This document shows, piece by piece, positions 53,371 through 61,832 of a stretch of DNA of 64,000 nt. The notes beneath the pieces were generated by a model. The model searched no databases. It saw only the letters and a list, made by a program, of their open reading frames with translations, and had not been told where the DNA came from. Source of the stretch: Synechococcus sp. UW140 (GTDB lineage Bacteria; Cyanobacteriota; Cyanobacteriia; PCC-6307; Cyanobiaceae); contig CAMCMT010000005.1 of NCBI GenBank assembly GCA_945875915.1, positions 21,285-85,284 of the forward strand. The letters are read 5' to 3'. The stretch's first letter is position 1, and the number at the start of each line of letters is the position of its first letter. The position numbers and the translations under genes are program-made.

Positions 53371-55107
53371 GTGCTTCGTCTAGAACGTGTTTCAAAGATT
53401 TACCCCACCGGCGAGGTGCTCAAGGACGTCACCTGGGAAGTGAAGGGCGGCGATCGCATTGGCTTGGTGGGGGTGAATGGGGCGGGCAAATCGACCCAGA
53501 TGCGGATCATTGCTGGGCTGGAGGAACCCACCAGCGGCCTGGTGGTCAAGCAGGGGGAGCCGCGCATTGCCTACCTGCAGCAGGAATTCGATGTGGACCT
53601 GGCCCGCAGCGTCCGCCAGGAACTGTTCCAGGCCTTCGGCGAAGCCGCCCAAGTGCTTAATCGCCAGCGCCAGGTGGAAGACGAGATGGGGAGCGATAAG
53701 GCCGCCAGCGACCCGGAGCATCTCGATGAACTCATCCACGAACTGGGCCGGCTCCATAGCCGCTTCGAGGCCCTGCATGGCTACGAGCTCGATGCCCGCA
53801 TCGACAAACTACTGCCCACGATCGGCTTCACCCCCGAAGGCGCCGAGCAGCCCGTAGGCGACTATTCGGGTGGCTGGCAGATGCGCATTGCCCTCGGCAA
53901 AATCCTGCTGCAGGACCCCGATCTGCTGCTCCTCGATGAGCCTACTAACCACCTAGATGTGGAAACGATTCAGTGGCTGGAGGGTTATCTCATTGACCAA
54001 ACCGTGCCCCTGGTGGTGATCAGCCACGACCGGGCGTTCCTCGATCGGGTCTGCAACCAAATCGTTGAAACTGAGCGGGGCATCTCGCGCAGCTACCTGG
54101 GCAACTACAGCCAACACCTAGAGCAGAAAGCCTTCGAGCGCGAAGCCAGCCAAGCCGCCTTTGATCGCCAGCAGAAAGAGCTCTCCACACAGCAGGCCTA
54201 TATCGACCGCTTCCGGGCCAGCGCCACCCGCAGTACCCAGGCCAAGAGCCGGGAAAAATTACTCGACAAGGTTGAGCGCATCGACGCGCCGGTGGATGCC
54301 CTGGGCGGCCCCCGCTTCAGCTTTCCGCCGGCACCCCGCTCCGGCCGCCAGGTGGCCCTGCTCGACAATCTCACCCACAGCTATGGCGATCGCATCCTGT
54401 TTCTGGGCGCCGAATTGGAAATCGAACGGGGCGATCGCATCGCCTTTGTGGGGCCCAATGGGGCCGGTAAATCAACCCTGTTGCGGCTTGTGATGGGCAT
54501 GGAAGAGCCCATTGAGGGCAAAGCCAGCCTAGGAGACCATAATGTGATTGCGGGCTATTTCGAACAGAACCAGGCCGAGGCCCTCGATCTCAGCAAGACC
54601 GTGATCGACACCCTGTTCGAGGCGGTGCCCGATTGGACCCAAAGCCAGGTGCGCTCCCTGCTGGGCAGCTTCTGCTTCAGCAACGACGCCGTCTTCAAAC
54701 AGGTAGGCCAGCTCAGTGGTGGCGAAAAGGCGCGTCTAGCCCTGGCCCTGATGCTGCTCAGCCCCTGCAATTTATTGGTACTCGATGAGCCCACTAACCA
54801 CCTCGATATCCCCGCCAAGCAGATGCTGGAGGATGCACTAATGGAGTACGAAGGTGCCGTACTGGTTGTGTCCCACGACCGCTATTTCATCTCGCGGGTG
54901 GCCAACCGCATTGTCGAATTGCGCGATGGTGAATTGGTGCTCTATCGGGGCGACTACGCCTACTACCAGTTAAAGAAAGAGGAAGAACGACTAGCGGCCC
55001 AAGAGCTGTGCCTAGAACGGGAGCTGGAAGCGAAACGACGCGCCAGCAAGGAGAAGCAAAAAGCCAAGGCCGCCTCAGGCAAGTTGGCGGCGGCCGGCAA
55101 GGGCTGA
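53371..55107 (+). CDS. ABC-F family ATPase (ribosome-associated)
   Basis: 578 residues with two ABC domains and no membrane helices. Walker A GVNGAGKST and GPNGAGKST, signatures YSGGWQMRIALG and LSGGEKARLALA, Walker B LLLLDEPTNHLD (both halves nearly the same). The inter-domain linker (~245-320) is charged and helical (AFDRQQKELSTQQAYIDRF). ABC-F proteins act at the ribosomal E site to relieve stalling. The long basic C-terminal helix (RELEAKRRASKEKQKAK-type) fits the Uup/YdiF-like branch. Start GTG. Confidence 0.94.
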   Translation: MLRLERVSKIYPTGEVLKDVTWEVKGGDRIGLVGVNGAGKSTQMRIIAGLEEPTSGLVVKQGEPRIAYLQQEFDVDLARSVRQELFQAFGEAAQVLNRQRQVEDEMGSDKAASDPEHLDELIHELGRLHSRFEALHGYELDARIDKLLPTIGFTPEGAEQPVGDYSGGWQMRIALGKILLQDPDLLLLDEPTNHLDVETIQWLEGYLIDQTVPLVVISHDRAFLDRVCNQIVETERGISRSYLGNYSQHLEQKAFEREASQAAFDRQQKELSTQQAYIDRFRASATRSTQAKSREKLLDKVERIDAPVDALGGPRFSFPPAPRSGRQVALLDNLTHSYGDRILFLGAELEIERGDRIAFVGPNGAGKSTLLRLVMGMEEPIEGKASLGDHNVIAGYFEQNQAEALDLSKTVIDTLFEAVPDWTQSQVRSLLGSFCFSNDAVFKQVGQLSGGEKARLALALMLLSPCNLLVLDEPTNHLDIPAKQMLEDALMEYEGAVLVVSHDRYFISRVANRIVELRDGELVLYRGDYAYYQLKKEEERLAAQELCLERELEAKRRASKEKQKAKAASGKLAAAGKG

Positions 55108-55299
55108 AGCCGCCTGATGGAAAGGCAGGCAGACCTGGCGGTTCTCTGCGAGCGTGGCCCTACCTAGTCCCAGGGATCCCATCCGAAACTCTCCAAACCA
55201 GGCTCCCGAACCGAAGGCCACCGAACCGGCAATGCCATGGCCTGACAAGGCTCCAGCCTCCCCATGAACGCCACATCGACAACGGAGAGCTTTATCAAA

Positions 55300-55323
55300 C
55301 TTCATGCCCCTATAGGCATGAAG
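55300..55323. promoter_or_regulatory. Perfect 9-bp inverted repeat before the twin CX3C gene
   Basis: Arms CTTCATGCC (55300-55308) and GGCATGAAG (55315-55323) around CCTATA. No T-tract follows, so it is not a standard terminator. It lies 68 bp before the next start codon and could be an operator or an RNA hairpin in that gene's leader. Confidence 0.5.
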
Positions 55324-55390
55324 ACCCATTTCGCTGGACTCACCCCAATTGTGTGCATAGCCTGACCATATCCATTGTGACGGCCTGGCC

Positions 55391-55597
55391 ATGGGTTCCC
55401 TTTTGAACAACGCCGCCTTCCTGCCGCAGGCTTCGCACAACCGAGGCCCCTATCGGACCAGCCAGGAGCATGGCCAGCCCTTGGGCGCTAGCACCCACGA
55501 CCATGTGGACACCTATTTCGAATGCATCACCGCCTGCTCCCTCGAGGACGGCGAGTGCGTCACCCGCTGCGTCGAAACCCTGCGGGACAACAGCTGA
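55391..55597 (+). CDS. Small protein with twin CX3C motif
   Basis: 68 residues. The C-terminal ~30 residues carry ECITACSLEDGECVTRC: Cys45-x3-Cys49, six residues, Cys56-x3-Cys60. This twin CX3C spacing on two predicted helices would form a disulfide-linked or metal-binding helical hairpin. The N-terminal ~40 residues are polar and His-rich (QASHNRG, STHDHVD). No signal peptide or membrane helix. No known family comes to mind; the Cys-rich end looks conserved rather than random. A 9-bp inverted repeat lies upstream. Confidence 0.65.
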   Translation: MGSLLNNAAFLPQASHNRGPYRTSQEHGQPLGASTHDHVDTYFECITACSLEDGECVTRCVETLRDNS

Positions 55598-55836
55598 TCC
55601 ACCGCAGAACAGCCCACCCTGACTCCGGTTGCGGCCCAGCCCCCAACGAATAGCCCGCAACCGACCAGAATCCCAGCCCCAAGCAAGCCGCGCCAGGTAC
55701 CGGCCCCGGTGCCGAATTGCTGACAAAGAATTGGTAATTTTGATGGAATCAATAGCTCTGTGGCAATCGATACGCAAGTAGGCGAAACATTTCGTAGTGT
55801 TTAGCCGGACCCCCATGTCCCCTTGTGATAGCCGCC

Positions 55837-56100
55837 ATGCCCGAACCACTCGCCCTCACCCTTGGCCAGAAATTCGAGCTGGAACGCATGATCCGGTTGA
55901 TTAACTCTACGGCCGATCCTCAAACCCTCCAGGGACTCGCCAAGCAATTGCTGCAGGCCTGGCACAGCCAAAAAGCCGCCACCCAGTGGGTCATGCGTCA
56001 AAAGTTCAGCGATCCGCCCCGGGTCGGCCTTGAACCCAGCTCCTTGCTAGCCGACTTTGATCCCCCCAGTCCCTTCGATTCAGGGACCCAACAGAGCTGA
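55837..56100 (+). CDS. Small hypothetical protein, NblA-like in size and helix pattern
   Basis: 87 residues from ATG 55837. Residues ~5-55 form two amphipathic helices (LTLGQKFELERMIRLINS, LQGLAKQLLQAWHSQKAATQWVMRQ). The L.L.Q.F.L start and short helical hairpin recall NblA, the phycobilisome-degradation adaptor, but the key positions cannot be confirmed by eye. The tail is Pro/Ser-rich. I would call it conserved-type hypothetical with a weak NblA hint. Confidence 0.55.
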   Translation: MPEPLALTLGQKFELERMIRLINSTADPQTLQGLAKQLLQAWHSQKAATQWVMRQKFSDPPRVGLEPSSLLADFDPPSPFDSGTQQS

Positions 56101-56302
56101 TCTCTGAGCCAGTAGCCGTACGGACATCCGGTCGGATCCAAACCAGGCCAGCTGCGGAAGAGGCTCTAAGCCCGGTCCAGGCCCAATTTAGGCCCGATCG
56201 AACAAGCCAGCTTTCCAGCCCCATTATTCAACCCTCCCAGGGCAGGCATGCCCTGGCAATCCGCTGCTTTCAAACCTACCCACCGTTTCCATCCCCAACA
56301 CC

Positions 56303-56404
56303 ATGACCGCCCATCCCTACCTACTTGGCTTTCTGGCCTTCGGTGCCGCCTGCAGCAGCCTTTGGGCCTGGAAGATCGCCCAGCGGCGTCCTGCCGGTAC
56401 ATGA
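56303..56404 (+). CDS. Possible 33-aa single-helix membrane protein
   Basis: ATG-started frame of 33 codons giving one hydrophobic helix (YLLGFLAFGAACSSLWAW) and a basic end (KIAQRRPAGT), the layout of small thylakoid subunits. It does not match any small photosystem or cytochrome b6f subunit I know. It sits 54 bp before the DUF2973-type gene on the same strand. No clear Shine-Dalgarno. Confidence 0.35.
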   Translation: MTAHPYLLGFLAFGAACSSLWAWKIAQRRPAGT

Positions 56405-56458
56405 TGGTCCGAGTTGTATGGGCTGGATCCCGACGTCCCGTCGCCGTCACCGCCGCCG

Positions 56459-56734
56459 ATGACTGACTTGCTCACCCACCTATTTCCCCTGATCTACGGC
56501 GGATTTTTCCTGCTGTTGCTCTGGCAGGCCTTCCGGGTGATGGCCAGGGGATTCAGTGCGGTGCCCCGGCCAGAAGATCCCCTACCCAGCAACGAAGCTG
56601 ACCGCACCGGTCGGCTGACCATCCATCCGGAGCTGCTCGATGCCAAGGGGCAGTTGACCCGGGATGACCTGCTCACCGTGCGCTTCAGTGCCGACCAGGA
56701 CCCGCCCTTGGGCCCCAGCGACGAGCAGCCTTGA
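56459..56734 (+). CDS. DUF2973-type small membrane protein
   Basis: 91 residues from ATG 56459. An N-terminal membrane helix (LIYGGFFLLLLWQAFRVM) is followed by a soluble part with GRLTIHPELLDAKGQLTRDDLLTVRF, shown here in part (IHPELLDAKGQLT), the HPE(L/M)LD..G pattern I associate with DUF2973. Function unknown, restricted to cyanobacteria as far as I know. The frame is open upstream, but the extra 15 codons lack a good start. Confidence 0.68.
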   Translation: MTDLLTHLFPLIYGGFFLLLLWQAFRVMARGFSAVPRPEDPLPSNEADRTGRLTIHPELLDAKGQLTRDDLLTVRFSADQDPPLGPSDEQP

Positions 56735-56847
56735 GACCTGGGGGAGCCAAACCTTGAGCTCCTGGGACACGCAGTAGGAGAATCCCTGGAGCACGCCAAC
56801 TGGTACAACCGTTGGAGTGGACGTGTTTTAGGCGGAGGCCTTATTTG

Positions 56848-57231
56848 GTGGACCAGAGAACCCGCATCGTGGCAGCAGTGCTTAGCAGCCTGAAGCTGCC
56901 CCCCCGCTTCCGCCTGCGCATGGTCAAGGAGGACCCGATGCGTCTAGAGCTGAGCATCACGCCGGCCTACGGCAAGGATCCGATCCTGGTGGGGCTGGTG
57001 GAATCCCAGGATCTGGTGGCCCGCCGTGACCGGGAAGGCCGGATTCCGCGGGATCTGCAGGGCACCTGGGACTGGACCGTTCGCCACGGCAAGGTGACAA
57101 CAGGAGGCTGGAACCCCTATCTCAAGGAAGCCTTGCAGACGATGTTTGAGACCGGGCTACCCGCCATCGTCTACGAAGAAACCACCGGCGAGGCCTACCA
57201 CCCAGTCGATGGCATTCGCCACGTGCGCTGA
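56848..57231 (+). CDS. Conserved-type hypothetical protein
   Basis: 127 residues from GTG 56848; a TTG-type start 36 bp upstream adds a Cys/Arg stretch that looks non-native. It has a mixed strand/helix pattern: RFRLRMVKEDPMRLELSI, then ILVGLVESQDLVARRDREG, GTWDWTVRHGKVTTGGWNPY and TGLPAIVYEETTGEAYHP. The sequence is well ordered and probably conserved in picocyanobacteria. No catalytic motif recognised. hrpB begins 28 bp after it. Confidence 0.72.
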   Translation: MDQRTRIVAAVLSSLKLPPRFRLRMVKEDPMRLELSITPAYGKDPILVGLVESQDLVARRDREGRIPRDLQGTWDWTVRHGKVTTGGWNPYLKEALQTMFETGLPAIVYEETTGEAYHPVDGIRHVR

Positions 57232-57259
57232 GCCCTTCCGCCTAGGCAGACCTTTGGTG

Positions 57260-59878
57260 ATGCCAAGCCTGCCGATTGAATCCTGCCTGGGCGCGATTGT
57301 GGCGGGATTGCCCCCGGGCGGAACCCTTCTGTTGCAGGCTCCTCCTGGAGCCGGCAAAACCACCCGGGTGCCCTTGGCCCTGCTGGAGGCCTGGGGCGGC
57401 AATGCCGGCACAATCTTGATGCTGGAACCCAGGCGTCTGGCGGCCAAGGCCGCCGCCGAACGGCTGGCCGCCAGCCTGGACGAACCGGTCGGAGCCCAGG
57501 TGGGCTACAGGGTGCGCTTTGAGCAGCGTTGCTCTGCCGCCACCCGCATCGAAGTGGTCACCGACGGTCTGTTCCTGCGCCGTCTGCAGGCCGATCCCGC
57601 ACTTGATGGCGTGGCTTGCGTCATTTTTGATGAATTCCACGAACGCCGCAGCGAAGCGGATCTGGCCCTGGCCCTGGTGCGGGAAGCGCGCTCGGTGCTG
57701 GCGCCCGATCTGCGCCTGCTGGTGATGTCCGCCACCTTGAACCTGGCCCCCCTGGCCGGCCAATGGCCGGAGGCCCAGCAGGTCACCAGCGAGGGTCGCA
57801 GCTTTGCTGTTGAGGTGACCCACCAGGCGCCCCGGCCGTTGGAACCCTTGGCCAGCCAGCTGGTTCGGGCCCTGGAGCAACACTGGCTCGATCAGCGGCA
57901 GGCCCAGGAAACGGTGCTGGTATTCCTCCCAGGCCAACGGGAAATCCAGCTATGCCAGAGGGCCCTGGAGGCCAGGGACTGGGCCCAAGATCTGGAGATC
58001 TGCCCCCTGCACGGCAGCCTGCCCCTGGTGGCCCAAAGCCAGGCCCTGGCTGGGGCGCGCCGGCAGGCCGGCAAAGTGGTGCTCGCTAGTGGCATTGCCG
58101 AGAGTTCCCTCACCCTGCAGGGGGTCACCCTGGTGATCGACAGCGGCCTCAGCCGGCGCAGCCGCTTCGATCCACGCACCGGCATGGATGCCCTGGTGAC
58201 CAGGCCCGCCAGCCAGGCCAGCGCCGAGCAACGCCGGGGCCGGGCCGGACGCCTGGGACCCGGCCGCTGCGTCCGTCTCTGGTCCGCCGCCGACCAGCAG
58301 GGCCGGCCCGCCTTTGATCCACCCGAACTGCTGGAGGCCGATCCGGCGCCCTTGGTGTTGCAACTGGCCCAATGGGGCGCCGGCCTGGGTGAAGCCCTGC
58401 CCTGGCTGGATCCGCCCCCCCGGGCCAACCTGCTGGAGGGCCAGGCCCTACTGCAAACCCTGGGGGCCGTTGATGGGGCCGGGGCGCTCACGGGGCACGG
58501 CCGCCAGCTGGCGGGCCTCGGGGTGCACCCGCGCCTGGGCCAGCTGCTGCTGCGCTCCCGCGTCCTCGGCGCCGCCGAGCTGGGCTGTGCTGTAGCGACC
58601 CTGCTCAGTGAACGGGATCCCCTCAACCCCCAAACCAATGGCAGCGACCTGGGCCGCCGGCTTGACTGGCTACGCCAGAACGGTCGGGATCCCCAGCGCC
58701 AACGGCTGCTGCAACTCCAACGGCAATTGCTGGCGCAACTGCAAGCCCTGGGGCCCATCAAGCCCCCCAAACCCGATAGGGATCGCCCCGGCCCAGCCAG
58801 CCCCAGCGATTCCAAGTCCAACCCCCCAGAGGCAGCCCAGGCTCCTACAGCCACCCCCCTGGGCGCCGATGCCCTCGCCGGCGAGCTCGTGGCCCATGCC
58901 TATCCCGACTGGGTGGCCCTGCTGCGTCCAGGCAGCCAGGAGCGCTACCTCACCCGGGGGGGCCGGGGCGCCCAACTCAACCCCAGCGATCCCCTCAGCG
59001 GCTGCGAGGTGCTGGCGATCGCCCGTACCGATGGAGCCGGACGGGACTGCCGCATCCACCTAGCCATGCCCCTGGCGCGGGCGAGCCTGGACGCCTGGGC
59101 GGCCCAATCCGGCGCCATCGAGGAACTCGTTCGCTGGGATCCCCAGGCCCAACGGGTACGCGCTGAACGGCAACGGCGCCTGGGGGCCCTGGTGCTACAG
59201 CGCATCCCCTGGCCCACCCCACCCCCAGAGCTCGTCAAACGGGCCTTGCTGGCGGGATTGGGCCAGGACAACCCGGTGGGCGGCTCCGGCCCCCAGGGAA
59301 TGCAGCTGCTGCCCTGGAGCGAGACCAGTCGCAGCCTGCAGCAGCGGCTTGGCCTGGCCCACCAGCACCTGGGCGCCCCCTGGCCCGACCGCAGCGACGG
59401 GGTTCTGCTGGCCAATCCCTCGAGCTGGCTCGGAGAGCAACTCGAGGGGATCAGCTCGGCGGCGGAGCTCCAGCGCCTCAACCTGGTGGAAGCCCTATGG
59501 AACGGCCTGCCCTGGGAGTTCAGGCGCCAGCTCGACGAACTGCTGCCCGAACGTGTGGCGATCCCCTCGGGCCGGCTAGCGCGGCTGGACTACAGCTCGG
59601 GGGTGCCGGTGCTGGCGGTAAAACTGCAGGAGCTCTTCGGTTGCAATGACGGACCCAGGGTCCTAGGCGGCCGCCTCCCCGTCAGCCTGCAGCTGCTCTC
59701 CCCAGCCGGCCGGCCCACCGCCATTACCAGCGACCTGGCCAGCTTCTGGCGCTCGGGCTACCGCCAGGTACGCGCCGACCTGCGCGGCCGCTATCCACGC
59801 CACCCATGGCCGGAGGACCCCAGCACGGCCCAGGCCACAGCACTAACCAAGAGCCGCCTGGCCCAGGCCCAGGAGTGA
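57260..59878 (+). CDS. hrpB: ATP-dependent DExH helicase HrpB
   Basis: 872 residues. Helicase motifs: I LLQAPPGAGKTTRVP, Ia LMLEPRRLAAKAAAERLA, II IFDEFHERR (DEFH), III MSATLN, V VLASGIAESSLTLQGV, VI QRRGRAGRLGPG. The HrpB-specific C-terminal part ends with GRYPRHPWPEDPSTA. A Pro/Ser/Lys-rich linker at residues ~500-535 interrupts the middle. HrpB is a DEAH-like helicase whose role in bacteria is poorly defined. ATG 57260 avoids a 38-codon leader that overlaps the previous gene. Confidence 0.95.
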   Translation: MPSLPIESCLGAIVAGLPPGGTLLLQAPPGAGKTTRVPLALLEAWGGNAGTILMLEPRRLAAKAAAERLAASLDEPVGAQVGYRVRFEQRCSAATRIEVVTDGLFLRRLQADPALDGVACVIFDEFHERRSEADLALALVREARSVLAPDLRLLVMSATLNLAPLAGQWPEAQQVTSEGRSFAVEVTHQAPRPLEPLASQLVRALEQHWLDQRQAQETVLVFLPGQREIQLCQRALEARDWAQDLEICPLHGSLPLVAQSQALAGARRQAGKVVLASGIAESSLTLQGVTLVIDSGLSRRSRFDPRTGMDALVTRPASQASAEQRRGRAGRLGPGRCVRLWSAADQQGRPAFDPPELLEADPAPLVLQLAQWGAGLGEALPWLDPPPRANLLEGQALLQTLGAVDGAGALTGHGRQLAGLGVHPRLGQLLLRSRVLGAAELGCAVATLLSERDPLNPQTNGSDLGRRLDWLRQNGRDPQRQRLLQLQRQLLAQLQALGPIKPPKPDRDRPGPASPSDSKSNPPEAAQAPTATPLGADALAGELVAHAYPDWVALLRPGSQERYLTRGGRGAQLNPSDPLSGCEVLAIARTDGAGRDCRIHLAMPLARASLDAWAAQSGAIEELVRWDPQAQRVRAERQRRLGALVLQRIPWPTPPPELVKRALLAGLGQDNPVGGSGPQGMQLLPWSETSRSLQQRLGLAHQHLGAPWPDRSDGVLLANPSSWLGEQLEGISSAAELQRLNLVEALWNGLPWEFRRQLDELLPERVAIPSGRLARLDYSSGVPVLAVKLQELFGCNDGPRVLGGRLPVSLQLLSPAGRPTAITSDLASFWRSGYRQVRADLRGRYPRHPWPEDPSTAQATALTKSRLAQAQE

Positions 59879-59990
59879 TTCCCAAGGACATCCATGGGAT
59901 TCGGGAAACCGTTCGGACCTCGCCGGCCCGGTCCTCTCAACCAACCTAAATATTTCCGTGCAATCGTCGCGCCGCTTCGCCCTTCAACCC

Positions 59991-60134
59991 ATGGCTGTCT
60001 CCTCCTCCCATTTTGGCTTTGTGGCCTTTGCTGAGACTTGAAATGGCCGCCTGGCCATGCTCGGCTTCGTGATTGGCCTCGGCACCGAACTGCTCAACGG
60101 CTAGGGCATCCTGAGCCAGATCGGCCTGGGTTGA
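59991..60134 (+). pseudogene. hli: HLIP pseudogene with two in-frame stop codons
   Basis: Reading from ATG 59991 gives a compact HLIP (FGFVAFAET-stop-NGRLAMLGFVIGLGTELLNG-stop, then ILSQIGLG) broken by TGA at 60039-60041 and TAG at 60102-60104, and ending at TGA 60132-60134. Family members have Trp (TGG) or similar before NGRxAM, and Gln or Lys (CAG/AAG) at the second place, so each stop is one base change from a coding codon. Frame, length (47 codons) and the GILSQIGLG-type end are otherwise intact. No frameshift. It is most simply a recently inactivated gene. Confidence 0.82.
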
Positions 60135-60200
60135 TCCCCAGCCAGTCCCTTTAAGCCGGCATCGGCCAGACTGAAGAAACCCCATAGTCGCGGAGCTGCC

Positions 60201-60377
60201 TTGGCACGCCCCATCGCCAAGAACCGTCGTGACGGCGCCCGTCAAATCAGCATCGCCGTGGTGATTAGCGCCATTGGAATGATTGGCTTCCACCATCCCA
60301 TCGGCAAACTGGTGGTGGTTGTGGCGAGTGCCATGGCGATCTACTGGGGCTTTGGGTACAGGACCCTGCACGAGTGA
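60201..60377 (+). CDS. Small membrane protein upstream of xseA
   Basis: 58 residues from TTG 60201, with GGAG five bases before it. A basic start (ARPIAKNRRDGARQ) leads into two hydrophobic segments (ISIAVVISAIGMIGF and LVVVVASAMAIYWGF), and it ends GYRTLHE. Gene end and xseA start are 5 bp apart. Function unknown; likely cotranscribed with xseAB. It was too short for the usual ORF cut-off. Confidence 0.65.
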   Translation: MARPIAKNRRDGARQISIAVVISAIGMIGFHHPIGKLVVVVASAMAIYWGFGYRTLHE

Positions 60378-60382
60378 CGCCC

Positions 60383-61576
60383 ATGGCTGAGGCCAACGGC
60401 CTGCCCCGCTACAGCGTCGCCCAACTCAACCAGGCGATCGGCAGCCTGCTGGAGCGTGGCTTCGCCCCCAGGTTCCTGATCGACGCCACAATCTCCCGGC
60501 CCCAACTGAAGAAGGGCCACCTCTGGCTCACCCTGGTGGATGGGGAGGCGACCATATCGGCGGTGATCTGGGCCTCCCAGCTGGCCAAACTCAGCCACCA
60601 ACCCGCCGAAGGCGATGGCGTCGTCGTGGTGGGGAAGCTCAATTTCTGGGCAGCCCGGGCCACCTTGTCTGTCCAGGTGTTGGACCTGCGCCCCAGCCTC
60701 AGCACCGTGCTGCGCCAGTTCGAGCGGGTACGCCAAATCCTTGAGCCTGAGGGCCTATTGGCAGCCGAGCGCAAACGCAGCCTGCCGCCCTTCCCGGCCG
60801 CGATCGCCCTGCTCACCAGCGTGCCCAGTTCCGCCCTGGCCGACATGCTGCGCACCGCCGCCGAACGCTGGCCCAGCACGCGGCTCTACCAGGTGGCCAT
60901 CCCGGTGCAAGGCCAGGTGGAAGCGGAGATCTGCCGGCTCCTGGCCCAGGTGATCGAGCGGGCCGATGGGCTCGGAATCGAAGCGATTGTGCTGGCCCGC
61001 GGCGGCGGCAGCCGTGAAGACCTGGCCGTCTTTGATGGCGAAGGCCTAGCCCGCCTGCTGGGAGCTAGCCCGGTGCCCGTTGTCACCGGGCTAGGGCACG
61101 AGGACGACACCACCATTGCCGATCTAGTGGCCGATTACCGGGCCGCCACCCCTACCGCCGCGATTGTGGCCCTGCTGCCCGATCGGTTAACGGTGCTGCA
61201 ACGGCTGAACCAAAGCCGAAGCCAACTGGGCCAGGCCCTCAGCTTCGGCTTGCAAGCCAAACGGCAGCAACTCGCCAGTTTGAAGGCCCAGTTAGAGCTG
61301 ATCCGCCCCAGCCGGCTGTTGGCCCACCAGCGCCAGGGGCTCCAGCAACGGCGCGAGCTGCTCGAAGCCCTCTCGCCCCAGCGGCTGCTCCGACGCGGCT
61401 TTGCCCTGGTGCGGTCACCCAGCGGCCAGCTCCTGCGCTCGATCAAGCAGATTGGATGTGGCGATCCCTTCCTGGTGGAGCTCGCCGATGGCCGCCTCCA
61501 AGCCCAGGTCACCCATGTCCCCCCCGCGCAAAAGCAGCCGCCCCCCTGTAAACCAGGCCCCTGGAATGCTGCCTGA
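60383..61576 (+). CDS. xseA: Exonuclease VII large subunit
   Basis: About 397 residues. N-terminal OB-fold (YSVAQLNQAIGSLLERGF, GHLWLTLVDGEATISAVIW) and the catalytic domain with ALLTSVPSSALADML, VLARGGGSREDLAVFDGE and TGLGHEDDTTIADLVADYRAATP. The family's GHExDxT motif is present as GHEDDTT. It degrades single-stranded DNA with XseB. ATG 60383 is preferred to GTG 60374. The stop overlaps the xseB start by 11 bp. Confidence 0.95.
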   Translation: MAEANGLPRYSVAQLNQAIGSLLERGFAPRFLIDATISRPQLKKGHLWLTLVDGEATISAVIWASQLAKLSHQPAEGDGVVVVGKLNFWAARATLSVQVLDLRPSLSTVLRQFERVRQILEPEGLLAAERKRSLPPFPAAIALLTSVPSSALADMLRTAAERWPSTRLYQVAIPVQGQVEAEICRLLAQVIERADGLGIEAIVLARGGGSREDLAVFDGEGLARLLGASPVPVVTGLGHEDDTTIADLVADYRAATPTAAIVALLPDRLTVLQRLNQSRSQLGQALSFGLQAKRQQLASLKAQLELIRPSRLLAHQRQGLQQRRELLEALSPQRLLRRGFALVRSPSGQLLRSIKQIGCGDPFLVELADGRLQAQVTHVPPAQKQPPPCKPGPWNAA

Positions 61577-61832
61577 TCAGGATCAACAGAGCGTTGAGGA
61601 GCGGGAATGGCAAGCCGACGTAGCCCAACTCAGTTTTCAGGAGGCGCGAACGGCCCTGGAACTCTCCCTCGGCCAATTGCAAGCGGCCGACCTTGAAGTG
61701 GAAGCGATGGCGGGCCACTACCGGCGGGCGCTGACCTACCTGGAGCGCTGTGAGGCCGTGCTCGCCGAGGTGGAACAGGACGTGATCGAATGGGATCAAG
61801 GCAGCCCAGCTCCCAAGCGCACCAAACCATGA
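61566..61832 (+). CDS. xseB: Exonuclease VII small subunit
   Basis: 88 residues from ATG 61566, inside the xseA 3' end. The helical hairpin typical of XseB is clear: LSFQEARTALELSLGQLQAADLEVE, given in part (LSFQEARTALELSLGQLQ), then ALTYLERCEAVLAEVEQDVIEWD. Several XseB units coat the XseA helices in the ExoVII complex. Its stop overlaps the start of the next gene (ATGA). Confidence 0.92.
   Translation: MLPDQDQQSVEEREWQADVAQLSFQEARTALELSLGQLQAADLEVEAMAGHYRRALTYLERCEAVLAEVEQDVIEWDQGSPAPKRTKP

Noticed and set aside
55513..55752. 79-codon minus-strand frame with a Gly-rich hydrophobic segment
   Set aside because: Its end is antisense to the twin CX3C gene and it has no clear ribosome site; the hydrophobic stretch alone is weak evidence.
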